A DNA stretch of 64,000 nt from Glycine soja (GCF_004193775.1 NC_041016.1:31012120-31076119), one strand, 5' to 3'; counted from the stretch's first letter, positions 1 to 9,589 are shown. A program made the numbers and translations. Notes: a model not told the origin generated them from the sequence alone.

Positions 1-540
1 CTACTAGGCACCCCTTTTGGACCCAGACAGTCCAACAGGGCCCTGGGATTCCCCGCACTGATCACACGACTCTGCCAGTCGTTCGGAGTCCCCGTTGCAC
101 CTACCAAGGTGATTCCGGCCGCCCATCACCGGCTTTTATTGAGAAGTACTGTACCCAGAGACAGGCTCAGGGTGATGCTCCACAGGCCGCAGGCGCGCCA
201 CCACCACCTCATCAGGCTGGCCAGGCTGGGGGCATTTGACATGGAGCAGTATTTACGGCATTTGGTTCGCCAGCAGGCGGCCAACCACCGAGCACATGTA
301 CGGACCCATGATTGTCTGTACCAGATGAGCTTAGCATGCAGAGCCAGGGCTTTCGCTTCTTTTTCATGCCTACTCCAGACCAGTTCAGGGCAGAGGTTGC
401 ATGGCCCGGAGATTGGCCCGAGGCCCAAGCAGGAGAGGCACCCCCAGAAGCTCCCGGCGATGGAGAAGAGCCCACGAGGATGAGGAGATGGCCGATTTGC
501 TTGACTTCTTGGGAGGAGTGGAGATACGTGACTGGGAGAT
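1..540 (+). pseudogene. ORF2 C-terminal half (Athila env-position / putative plant transposon protein), frameshifted
   Basis: This is the C-terminal half of the accessory ORF that is intact at 9593-10852. Matching blocks include SNRALGFPALIT, QYLRHLVRQQAANHRAH and DLLDFLGG. The reading frame is lost near base 115, where the intact copy reads IQPPITRAFIEKY. Further slips follow: the QYLRHLVRQQ block is read in the first frame, while FFFMPTPDQFRAEVAWPGDW is read in another from about base 340. At least three frame changes mean no full product can be made. The N-terminal half lies outside the window. The protein's function is not known; in Athila-type elements the homologous ORF occupies the env position. 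Confidence 0.8.
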
Positions 541-2570
541 CCCCAGATTCATGTTTTCTTTCATATTTCTTTTGTCATTTTTATTCTATGTTATTGTTTG
601 GACTTGAGAGACTAATGTTTGTTTTGTTGTTTCGATTGTCATTTGTACAGCGCATACATTTTTGTTTAGATTGTTGCGTTAGTGTTTATATATCATTACT
701 ATTGATGATGTTTGAAATTCTGGAACCGTGTAGAGTTCTTCGTTTAGGAACATCGTCCAAAAAATATGTGTAAAATAAACAAAAAAAATCATGATAAAAA
801 TAAAAATAGAAAAGAAAAAATGAAATGAATGAAATGGAAAAGAGAACAAAAAGGAAAAGAAGAAAGCAAGTAAGGAAAAAGGTGGAAAAAGAGAAAATAA
901 GTTGTCTAGCTAAAAACCGACATGCTTTGAAAAGAGACGATTTCCAACTTTTCTTTGAAAAAATTCATTCATTGATCATAACCGATTTTTGAAGAAAAAA
1001 CATGTCTACACCTGAAGGGTGAATGCTGTGAAGATTTCCCAGACGCCCAAAATGGACTCGGATGAATGCACAAATTGATAAAAGAACATATTTTGGAAAC
1101 GTTGGGTTGACTAAAATAGAGGAAATGAATCCTGAGCCCTAGCATCACATGACCATTAAAAATTTGACACTTGAGTGTCCGCATAGGTGCATGCATAACC
1201 AGTTTTGCATAAAATTTCCAAATCATCATTTTTGCATTTGTGTCATGGAAATAATGTGGGGCATCCCTTTTTATCCTTGGACCAAACCAAACCCTGACAT
1301 GTATCATGTCTAGCCATTCTACAAGTCTTGAGCCAAGATCCTGACTCACCATAAACCTTGACTCAGGGTGAGAATGTCAATCCTTACCCTCGGAAGCAAA
1401 AAAGAATAGAAGGGAAATTCAATCAAAGAGTGGAGAAAGAGAAAAAAGAAAAGAAAGGAAATTCCAATCAAAGAGTGGGAGAAAGAAAAAAAGAAAAGAA
1501 AGAAAATTCCCAACCAAGGAATGGGAGAAAGTAAAAAAGAAGGAAGCTCCTGGTCAAAGAACCAGAAGAAATGTGCAGAGAGGTCTTTGGACCAGACAAT
1601 ATCTGAACAGTACAGAATTGTCACCAAATGAACAAAAAAGAAGAAAGGAAACCACGACCTAAAATGGTCTTCTCCTTTAATTGCCAACCAAAATCAGTGC
1701 GCTAGCGACTTTTTCGCCCCACACTAAACAAAACAGAAAAGGAAAAGCCAACAAAAATCAAAAGCCAAAAACAACAAAAGCCGAAAAAAAAAAACCACCA
1801 AAAGAACCATTCCCAAGGGAAGTCCTATTTGATCCATGATCACGATGTAATTTTTGATTTGATAGGAAATAATTTGCAAAGTCAAGTCATGACATATCTA
1901 TGGTTCGGAATTAGGATGAAACACTTACCTGTGCGAAATTGATACACTTTGAGTGGATTTCTTCTATTTTTGTCGAACCCAGTGTTTCCTCTAAATGGTC
2001 ATTTAGAAACAAAATGCTAACATCCAAAATCTCATTTATGGTTATGGGAGATTTCATCAGTAGACTCCTTCCCCGGTAACGCATTGTTTTTCACTCAAAA
2101 AAGCATATGCTGCTCTAAATCAGTTGGAATATTTGTTCTTTGCTAAAGCATGTTTGCATTTTAGTGGAGAAAACACCGAGGACTTTTTCAAGTCTCACAA
2201 GTTATCCAGAACTACGTAGGTCTGAGTTCCTCATTAGAGGATACGTAGGAGCAAGAGCTTCGCTTTTGTCGACCACACCGGCCTTTTGTTGCCATGACCC
2301 AAGAGCTGGTAGCCCGCGGAGACACCTTACGGTTATCCGCACCTCGTCATTCAGTGACCCCAAGTGTGATTGATGAGCAGAGGCCAATGTGGTCATCTGC
2401 GCCATTTCCGGAGATGTCAGCATTTTCCGATGGAGACTTTTCAAGTCTCACAAGTTATCCAGAACTACGTAGGTCTGAGTTCCTCATTGGAGGATACGTA
2501 GGAGCAAGAGCCTTGCTTTTGTCGGCCGCCCCATAATCTTTGTCATACTGACCCTGAGGTCATGTGACAT
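541..2570 (+). other. Og1 3' noncoding region
   Basis: No gene is supported here. Purine-rich stretches occur at about 780-900 and 1375-1560; the second is a degenerate tandem repeat of about 50-60 bp built on a gaaattccaatcaaagagtg core. Open frames in this tract are low-complexity. The reverse complement of much of 900-2270 recurs at about 16000-17460 in Og3, which marks it as family-specific 3' region. Two copies of a roughly 100 bp segment at about 2190-2290 and 2446-2535 carry the CTACGTAG...TACGTAG module also found in every Ogre LTR of the window. Confidence 0.7.
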
Positions 2571-3580
2571 GCACCCTTGTATCATCCAGAGGCGGCGGGC
2601 CCGATGATACGCGGAGATACCTTACGGTTATCCGCACCCTTTTGTCATCCAGAGGCGGCGGGCCCGATGACAAGCAGAGACCAAGTTTGGTCATTCTGCA
2701 CCCTTGTATCATCCAGAGGCGGCGGGCCCGATGATACGCGGAGATACCTTATGGTTATCCACACCCTTTTGTCATCCAAAGGCGGCGGGCCTGATGACAA
2801 GCAGAGACCAAGTTTGGTCATTCTGCACCCTTGTATCATCCAGAGGCGGCGGGCCCGATGATACGCGGAGATACCTTACGGTTATCCGCACCCTTTTGTC
2901 ATCCAGAGGCGGCGGGCCCGATGACAAGCAGAGACCAAGTTTGGTCATTCTGCACCCTTGTATCATCCAGAGGCGGCGGGCCCGATATACGCGGAGATAC
3001 CTTACGGTTATCCGCACCCTTTTGTCATCCAGAGGCGGCGGGCCCGATGACAAGCAGAGACCAAATTTGGTCATTCTGCACCCTTGTATCATCCAGAGGC
3101 GGCGGGCCCGATGATACGCGGAGATACCTTACGGTTATCCGCACCCTTTTGTCATCCAGAGGCGGCGGGCCCGATGACAAGCAGAGACCAAGTTTGGTCA
3201 TTCTGCACCCTTGTATCATCCAGAGGCGGCGGGCCCGATGATACGCGGAGATACCTTACGGTTATCCGCACCCTTTTGTCATCCAGAGGCGGCGGGCCCG
3301 ATGACAAGCAGAGACCAAATTTGGTCATTCTGCACCCTTGTATCATCCAGAGACGGCGGGCCCGATGATACGCGGAGATACCTTACGGTTATCCGCACCC
3401 TTTTGTCATCCAGAGGCGGCGGGCCCGATGATACGCGGAGATACCTTACGGTTATCCGCACCCTTTTGTCATCCAGAGGCGGCGGGCCCGATGACAAGCA
3501 GAGACCAAATTTGGTCATTCTGCACCCTTGTATCATCCAGAGGCGGCGGGCCTGATGATACGCGGAAATACCCGAGTGGT
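2571..3580 (+). repeat. 127 bp tandem array (about 8 units) in the Og1 3' region
   Basis: Units begin at about 2571, 2698, 2825, 2952, 3078, 3205, 3332 and 3523, with a period of 127 bp. One unit is 126 bp after a base loss near 2986, and an extra half-unit lies near 3400-3463. Each unit contains two hairpins with the same loop (agaggcggcgggccc) but different arms: gtatcatc/gatgatac in one and ttgtcatc/gatgacaa in the other. A third palindrome reads gaccaa-NN-ttggtc. Apparent ORFs of 64-136 codons on both strands repeat with the unit and are artefacts. The array ends in a diverged unit near 3580. Confidence 0.9.
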
Positions 3581-3689
3581 TATCCGTATAAACATTCTTT
3601 TGCTATCTGTAAGACAGAACGCTTGATAGCATGCAGAGGCTGACATAGTCTTCTGCACCTTTTGTTCCTTCGGGAACAACAAGTCATTT

Positions 3690-4389
3690 ACATGCGGGAT
3701 TTCATGGTCACCCGCGACTCTCGTCGACCGAGAGGAGCGAAATTAGTGTCGTACACTAATTTTCGTCCGGGTACCTTTGCTTGATGACATGCGACCTTTC
3801 TTTGGTCCTTGTGAGGTGCTTGGCACCCATCATTAGGCAATTTGTGAAAATCCGGGAACGACAAGTCATGGTCACCCGCGACTCTCGTCAACCGAGAGGA
3901 GCGAAATTAGTGTCATACACTAATTTTCGTCCGGGTACCTTTGCTTGATGACATGCGACCTTTCTTTGGTCCTTGTGAGGTACTTGGCACCCATCATTAG
4001 GCAATTTGTGAAATTCTGGGAACAACAAGTCATTTGCATGTGGAGATTTTATGGTCACCCGCGACTCTCGTCAAATCGAGAGGAACGAAATTAGTGTCTT
4101 ATCTTTACTTTCCTTTTATCTCCAATAAAAGACAAGTAAAGAGGGGCAACTGTCATACCCTAATTTCGTCCGGGGACCTTTGCTTGATGACATGCGACCT
4201 TTCTTTGGTCCTTGTGAGGTACTTGGCACCCATCATTAGGCAATTTGTGAAATTCTGGGAACAACAAGTCATTTGCATGTGGAGATTTTATGGTCACCCG
4301 CGACTCTCGTCAAATCGAGAGGAACGAAATTAGTGTCTTATCTTTACTTTCCTTTTATCTCCAATAAAAGACAAGTAAAGAGGGACAAC
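3690..4389 (+). repeat. Repeated polypurine-tract / LTR-start fragments upstream of the Og1 LTR
   Basis: The first roughly 110 bp of the LTR (taatttcgtccgggg ... caatttgtgaaatt) occur three extra times ahead of the true LTR, at about 3750-3850, 3915-4015 and 4149-4255. Each is joined by a segment with cacccgcgactctcgtc. The copy at 4149 is preceded by a complete polypurine tract and begins TGTCATACCC, so the segment 4149-4389 is a near-exact 241 bp duplication of the stretch beginning at 4390. I place the LTR start at 4390 because this gives a length (1668 bp) matching the other LTRs. Confidence 0.8.
4374..4389 (+). other. Polypurine tract of Og1
   Basis: The purine-rich aagtaaagagggacaac-type stretch lies directly against the TG of the LTR. 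It is the expected primer site for plus-strand DNA synthesis. The same stretch precedes LTRs at 31971 (+) and 14429 (-). Confidence 0.75.
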
Positions 4390-4805
4390 TGTCATACCCT
4401 AATTTCGTCCGGGGACCTTTGCTTGATGACATGCGACCTTTCTTTGGTCCTTGTGAGGTGCTTGGTACCCATCATTAGGCAATTTGTGAAATTCCAGGAC
4501 ATGCCGGAAAACCAAAAAAAATATTGATGCACAATCCGTAAGTTTCCGTGACACACCGGAAATCCAATGGAAGCATCGTTGCATAATTAAGTGAGGTTCC
4601 GTAACATTCCGTAAGTCAAAAAGGGGATGATTATGTAATCCGCAAGGTTCCGTAACATTACGGAAAGAAAACAAGTATCGTTACGAAATTCGTAAGTTTC
4701 CGTAACTTTACGAAAAAAGAATCACCAAAAAAAGCAGAGGGGGTGTACTTAGTAAAAATGGGGGTGCAAATAGCACCCAGGCCCACTTGGGCCCTCCAGA
4801 ATATT

Positions 4806-4913
4806 CCTCCAGAAGGCTGTTGCTTCTGGAGGAAGCAACCTGGCTCGCCTGGGCGAGCTGAGCTCGCCTGGGCGAGCTGGGCGGCAACCACCTCCCCTAT
4901 TTTGCTATAAATA
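4806..4913 (+). promoter_or_regulatory. LTR promoter of Og1: hairpin, inverted repeats, TATA box
   Basis: CCTCCAGAAG and CTTCTGGAGG (4806-4815, 4823-4832) form a perfect 10 bp stem with a 7 base loop. Two tandem inverted repeats with AGCTCGCC/GGCGAGCT arms follow (4843-4878; the first has one arm base changed). TATAAATA lies at 4906-4913. The same three parts occur in the Og2 LTR (32380-32495) and, on the - strand, in both Og3 LTRs. The start of transcription is expected about 30 bases after the TATA box; this is inference. Confidence 0.7.
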
Positions 4914-5120
4914 GGGGAGGAAGTGAAGAAGAAAAGGGTTCAACCCCTTAGGCACTTCTCTCTCTTTCGAATTTGCTTGGAAAAATTGTTTCCGTGAAGA
5001 AAATCTAAGCCGAGGCGCTTCCGAAACGTTTCCGTAACGTTTTCCGTGAGGAATTTCGCAAAGGTTTCAACCGTTCTTCGACGTTCTTGTTTCGTTCTTC
5101 ATCGTTCTTCGATCTTCAAC

Positions 5121-5128
5121 GGGTAAGT
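5121..5128 (+). promoter_or_regulatory. Consensus 5' splice donor inside the LTR
   Basis: The sequence caacgg-GTAAGTAC gives a strong plant donor about 215 bases after the TATA box. No ATG occurs between the TATA region and this donor. The donor is conserved in the Og2 LTR (32691-32700) and in both Og3 LTRs on the - strand (29957-29966 in the 5' LTR), but is changed in the older Og4 LTR. It could join an LTR leader exon to downstream ORFs. This is inference, with no transcript evidence. Confidence 0.5.
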
Positions 5129-5665
5129 ACCTCGAATCAAGCTTTTCGATTCATTCTATGTACCCGTAGTGGTCCACATTGTGTTTCGTGCATTTCTATT
5201 CTCGTTTTGTTTACTTTTTATACCCCCTGTTGACGTGCTTAAGCCATTTTACTTAAGTCATTTCTCGCTTAACTTAAAAATGAAATAAATTTCCACCGAA
5301 CGTTTGAATTGTATTATCCATTAACTTCGGTTAAAATGAATTCCGACCGTTCGGTCGTGCCGTAACCACGTTGGAAATCAAAAAGAGGTAAAATAATAAT
5401 ATAATAATCATAAAACATCTTTTAGTAAAATAAAGCGGAAAATCTATCGGACGTTTTCTCTTTGGGATTTCTCATTCTTAATCGAATTGACTAATAACTA
5501 AAGTGAAACTAAGGCTAAAATCAACTCGCCTAGTCAAGCTCGTCCACAAAATTAGGTTTTTGAAGTTTGTCATTTCAATTTCTTACTAAGTAAAATGGAT
5601 CATTTTTAAGGTCCAACGCCTTAAAATGATCACCACTAAAATAAAAAGAATCACTTGATAAGAAA

Positions 5666-5745
5666 GAACTACGTAGGTCTGATTTCCTCATCGCAAATTG
5701 AGGAATACGTAGGAGCAAAGGGAAACACCCTTGTCGACCACAAAA
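5666..5745 (+). other. TACGTA fold-back module
   Basis: CTACGTAG (5669-5676) and TACGTAG (5706-5712) flank CCTCAT/GAGGAA-type inner arms and are followed by a run ending near gtcgacc. The same roughly 65 bp module occurs in the Ogre-type LTRs at about 13040-13115, 29350-29420, 33247-33310, 44510-44585 and 48825-48890. It also occurs outside LTRs at about 2205-2270, 2461-2525 and 16020-16080. Confidence 0.6.
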
Positions 5746-6057
5746 AGAGAAAAAATATAAAAAGGGTATAAAGGACATAGAAATGTAAAAAGGAACATAA
5801 AAAATCAAAGTCATGTTTGCACATTCGATTGAAGGCTGCCGTCCCTTGGGACGGACGTGTGGGGTGCTAATACCTTCCCCGTGCGTAAATACAACTCCCG
5901 AACCTTTTCACTAAAAAGTTCGTAGATCGCGTCTTTTCCGGTTTTTCCGACGTTTTCCTCAAATAAACGTTGGTGGCGACTCCGCGCGTATTTCTTTCGT
6001 GGAACACGCATCCCGCGAGTCACGCGTCGCCCTCCCGCCGAAGGGTAGGTTGCGACA

Positions 6058-7686
6058 CTAGTTTTTGATTGTACCAACAATATGGCCGAGTACGAGGCAT
6101 GCGCCCTCGGGGTTCAGGCGGCCATTGATTTTGATGTAAAACTACTCAAGGTGTATGGAGACTCAGCTTTGGTGATACGCCAGTTAAAGGGAGAATGGGA
6201 AACTAGGGATCCGAAGTTGATACCCTATCAAACTCACATCTTGAGGTTAGCCAAGTACTTTGACGACATTTCCTTCCACCACATACCTCGGAAAGAGAAT
6301 CAAATGGCTGATGCGTTAGCCACCCTGGCATCAATGTTTCAACTTGCCCTACACGGGGATCTGTCGTACATCGAATTCAAATCTCAAGGCAGGCCGGCAT
6401 ATTGTTATGCAATAGAGGAAGAGCGGGATGGGAAACCGTGGTATTTCGACATCAAGCAGTATGTCAAGAACAAAGAATACCCACCAGGGATTTCTGACAA
6501 TGACAAAAGGACGTTGAGGAGATTGCCTACTGGTTTCTTTGTAAGTGGTACCATCCTGTACAAACGAAACCACGACATGACCCTCCTACGATGCGTAGAT
6601 GCCAAAGAGGCGAACTTCATGATTGAGGAGATCCACAAGGGTTACTTTGGGACACATGTCAATGGGCATGCTATGGCCAGAAAAATCCTTAGGGCCGGTT
6701 ATTATTGGCTCACTATGGAAAGCGATTGCTGCGCTCATGTCAGGAAATGTCATAAATGTCAGGCATACGCGAACAATGTCAATGTTCCGCCACATCCTCT
6801 GAATGTTATGTCCGCCCCTTGGCCTTTTTCTATGTGGGGAATAGATGTCATTGGGGCCATCGAACCCAAAGCGTCGAATGGTCACCGCTTCATTCTTGTG
6901 GCGATAGATTACTTCACCAAATGGGTCGAAGCAGCTTCTTATACTAATGTCACAAGGAATGTGGTAGTTAGATTCATAAAGAAGGAGTTGATTTGTCGAT
7001 ACGGACTCCCCAGGAAGATCATTACTGACAATGGCACCAATATGAACAATAAGATGATGCAGGAGATGTGCGAAGGCTTCAAGATCCAGCATCACAACTC
7101 TACCCCTTATCGGCCAAAGATGAATGGGGCTGTAGAGGCTGCAAATAAGAATATTAAGAAGATTGTTCAAAAAATGACAGTGTCATACAAAGATTGGCAT
7201 GAGATGTTGCCTTTCGCCCTACACGAATATAGAACCTCGGTACGAACTTCTACTGGGGCAACGCCGTATTCCTTGGTTTATGGGATGGAAGCAGTGCTCC
7301 CATTTGAGGTAGAGGTTCCTTCTAAGAGGATCATGGCGGAGTCAGGCCTAGAAGAGTCAGAATGGGCTCAAGCACGCTACGACCAACTTAACCTTATTGA
7401 AGGTAAGCGTTTGGTCACCATGAGCCATGGGCGTTTGTATCAACGAAGGATAAAGAACGCATTCGACAAGAAGGTACGCCCACGCAAGTTCAATGAGGGG
7501 GACCTCATGCTGAAGAAGATGTCCCACGCTGTTAAAGATAATCGAGGCAAGTGGGCCCCGAATTATGAAGGACCTTTCGTGGTGAAAAAAGCTTTTTCTG
7601 GGGGTGCTCTGATACTCACCCACATGGACGGCGAGGAGTTGCCCTCACCCGTGAACTCCGATGTAGTTAAACGATATTACGCTTGA
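6058..7686 (+). CDS. pol: Pol C-terminal part: archaeal-type RNase H plus integrase (Ogre/Tat), 5'-truncated by Og1
   Basis: The open frame runs from the Og1 junction (LVFDCTNNMAEYEACALG) to a TGA. The first ATG inside it (6082) is internal, so no start is present. Counting from that Met, residues 1-85 are the additional RNase H of Tat-lineage elements; AEYEA, GDSALVI and ADALA carry acidic residues at 3, 27 and 77. The first catalytic Asp should lie just upstream, beyond the break. The integrase follows, with a zinc finger H192/H196/C223/C226 and a catalytic DD35E set at D255 (MWGIDV), D316 (TDNGT) and E352 (NGAVEAA). A C-terminal tail ends at RYYA. The integrase half is free of stops and keeps its active-site residues. 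Known family role: degradation of the RNA strand and insertion of the DNA copy. Protease, reverse transcriptase and the first RNase H lie outside the window. Confidence 0.95.
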   Translation, partial: LVFDCTNNMAEYEACALGVQAAIDFDVKLLKVYGDSALVIRQLKGEWETRDPKLIPYQTHILRLAKYFDDISFHHIPRKENQMADALATLASMFQLALHGDLSYIEFKSQGRPAYCYAIEEERDGKPWYFDIKQYVKNKEYPPGISDNDKRTLRRLPTGFFVSGTILYKRNHDMTLLRCVDAKEANFMIEEIHKGYFGTHVNGHAMARKILRAGYYWLTMESDCCAHVRKCHKCQAYANNVNVPPHPLNVMSAPWPFSMWGIDVIGAIEPKASNGHRFILVAIDYFTKWVEAASYTNVTRNVVVRFIKKELICRYGLPRKIITDNGTNMNNKMMQEMCEGFKIQHHNSTPYRPKMNGAVEAANKNIKKIVQKMTVSYKDWHEMLPFALHEYRTSVRTSTGATPYSLVYGMEAVLPFEVEVPSKRIMAESGLEESEWAQARYDQLNLIEGKRLVTMSHGRLYQRRIKNAFDKKVRPRKFNEGDLMLKKMSHAVKDNRGKWAPNYEGPFVVKKAFSGGALILTHMDGEELPSPVNSDVVKRYYA

Positions 7687-8379
7687 AATCTGGGGCAATC
7701 GAGAGGACCGTTGCATGTTCTTTTAATTCTGAGTTTTTGTTCTTCTTGGTTTCCTCCAGGGATTCCCTTCCTCTGTATTTGTCTCGTTCCTTTAAAAGAA
7801 GAAAGATGGGCGAGGTTTTAGTCCTACCTTTGATTTCAAACCTTGTGTTTTAGATTTGTTACAACTTGAGCCCTCTTCGCTCGGTGTATGGGGTGCCCCA
7901 AACGCTTATTTAAAATTGAATCTAACCAGCCTTCACTAAAATAAAATCATCGCATTAGAAACATTCATACATGCACATGCACATGCATATCTTGTGATAG
8001 CAAGGAGCAGAATTGTCTCAGGCCACGGTCAAAAGTCAAGACAAGTCAATCAACCAAGGTAAGACGATGACCGGTCACGATTGGTCGCATATCATTTGGC
8101 TCTTACTTGCAGGTACTTAGGGATGAAAGCGAATGAAGGATAGGATCGCGACCAACCAAGCGCCACCCCTTCCCGGCGCTAAACGAGCAGAGAACGTCGC
8201 TGCAAGGCAGCCCAGTATCCTTTGCGTTCGCTGTTTCTTTTACTATTGTTTGTTTTAAATAAGTAATCGACACCTAATTCTAACTTAAGTAGGCTCAAGT
8301 TAGGCAAAACGCTAACCCGTAAGAGGGGGGAGACATGGTTAATGCATCCCTAAAAAAAAAAGTAAAAAAGGTACAGGTT
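7687..8379 (+). other. Noncoding stretch between pol and the internal promoter of Og2
   Basis: I recognise no gene. Short acatgcacatgcacatgcat runs occur near 7970-7990. The stretch leads without a break into the promoter-like sequence at 8380. Confidence 0.6.
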
Positions 8380-8419
8380 AGCTCGCCTGGGCGAGCAACC
8401 CCTGTACGAAAATATAAAG
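8380..8419 (+). promoter_or_regulatory. Putative internal promoter for ORF2
   Basis: An agctcgcctgggcgagc inverted repeat (8380-8396) is followed 17 bases later by TATAAAG (8413-8419). The same repeat lies upstream of the TATA box in the LTRs, so this looks like a second copy of the LTR promoter layout placed between pol and ORF2. What follows is an AUG-free leader of roughly 120 bases and a consensus splice donor at 8569. Promoter activity is inferred. Confidence 0.6.
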
Positions 8420-8568
8420 GGGTGGAGGGGGAACGTTTTCTTCACCCGAAACTCTTCCCCCTCACTTCAAAAACCCCCAAGCTCACGGGAACTACGAGAA
8501 CAGCAGCCCCCAAGCTTCCATTGTTGAGTTTTTGCTTCCCTTTTCACGCTTTAATTCACTCCCCACAA

Positions 8569-9589
8569 GTAAGTGCAATTTCCCTTGGTTATTTGGCTCT
8601 CCATTGATGTGTTTTGGTGCTTTAGTTGCTCATTTTTTGCAAAATTCGTGAAGGAATTTGCATCTGAATCCATGCTTGATTTCTTGAGTTAAGGATTTGA
8701 ATGAGAAGGCCTTAGGCCTATGTTGTATTCTGAAGCAATGGGGCATGCCACATTGTCCCCATTCTCTTGCAATTTGTGTCCAAACATGCGCCCACCAAGT
8801 GCTTGGTGAAATGCCCCAATGATATATGAATATGATTTTTGCAAAATTGGGATGGTGGGGCTGTTTTATGTATGTAGAGGCGGCATAGGAAAGTCAAAAT
8901 AGATGCCCAAATGCAATCCCAAGCTTAGGAACCCAAACTTTTTAAGCTTCAATGCAAGAAAACATACTCATGACTAGGGACCCAAAATTTGGTTTTAGAA
9001 TTAGAAAAGCATGAAAATAGGGACTTGTTTGTAAGAATTTGGGCTGCCTCATGATTGGTACTTTGCACCTAAGTAACGTGGGAAATGCTTTTCAATGGTG
9101 TGTAGATATATGTGTAAATATAAGGGGCATGAAATTCCTAGCAAAGTGTGAATGATTGTCTTCCTAAATAAATGGTATGATAGCACGAAATTCCCTTTTG
9201 AATGCAAGTGTGTGCATAATGTAAATAGCTTGCCAATATGAATAAATGTGGATGAAACAATAAAATTTTTTTATGATATATATTTCAAACGTATGTAAAT
9301 AGTTTGTGATAGCAGATGTTTAGGATATAAATTTAGGTGTAAAGTTTGACGCAACACTTTGAGCATGAAAGTGTGTTTTTCTTTTTCAGAATGTATATAG
9401 GTGTATGGCAATTAGAATATGTTGGATGTTCTTGTATGTTGACATGAGTAATAGGATATTTTCTACACATGCGCGTGTGCATGAATGGATCATATGAGTT
9501 TGGTCTAAATCAGAGGGATTGGCATGACATATTTGCGTTAATATAAGCATTATGTTGTAAAACTAACTTCTAAATGTTTGTTCTCGCAG
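8569..9589 (+). other. Predicted 1.0 kb leader intron of ORF2
   Basis: The donor acaa-GTAAGTGC (8569) and acceptor ttctcgcag (ending 9589) bound a 1021 base AT-rich segment that contains several ATGs and no long frame. The upstream exon (about 8445-8568) contains no ATG. After removal of the intron, the first AUG is the ORF2 start in the context gaaATGg. The homologous ORF of Ath1 also has an acceptor (ttttgcag) directly at its ATG. This is predicted from sequence only. Confidence 0.65.

Larger units (their letters stand above)
1..6057 (+). mobile_element. Og1: Ogre/Tat-type LTR retrotransposon, 3' part
   Basis: This is the 3' portion of a Ty3/gypsy element on the + strand; its 5' portion lies before the window. 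In order it holds the end of ORF2, a long noncoding 3' region, a 127 bp tandem array, repeated polypurine-tract/LTR-start fragments, and a complete 3' LTR. The right edge is exact: the LTR ends at 6057, and the next base is in the middle of a codon of another element's RNase H gene. Og1 therefore inserted into Og2. The predicted 5 bp target duplication is ctagt (6058-6062), and its partner should lie left of the window. Lineage assignment rests on family resemblance of ORF2 and the LTR to Og2 and Og3. Confidence 0.85.
4390..6057 (+). repeat. Og1 3' LTR (1668 bp)
   Basis: The LTR begins TGTCATACCC and ends GGTTGCGACA, with TG...CA ends. Parts in order: U3 with many inverted GTTTCCGTAAC/GTTACGGAAAC motifs (about 4540-4730); a perfect 10 bp hairpin at 4806-4832; two copies of an AGCTCGCC-TG-GGCGAGCT inverted repeat (4843-4878); TATAAATA at 4906-4913; an AUG-free leader; a consensus splice donor at 5121-5128; the TACGTA module (5666-5745); and a second tRNA-primer-site-like sequence (5974-5985). 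It is homologous to LTRs at 12725, 29032, 31971 and 44221. Confidence 0.9.

Noticed and set aside
2571..3580. Open frames of 64-136 codons on both strands (HPEAAGPM-type peptides)
   Set aside because: They repeat with the 127 bp unit, overlap each other in several frames and match no protein family; a period not divisible by three makes them an artefact.
6586..7170. 194-codon frame on the - strand
   Set aside because: Antisense shadow of the integrase coding sequence.
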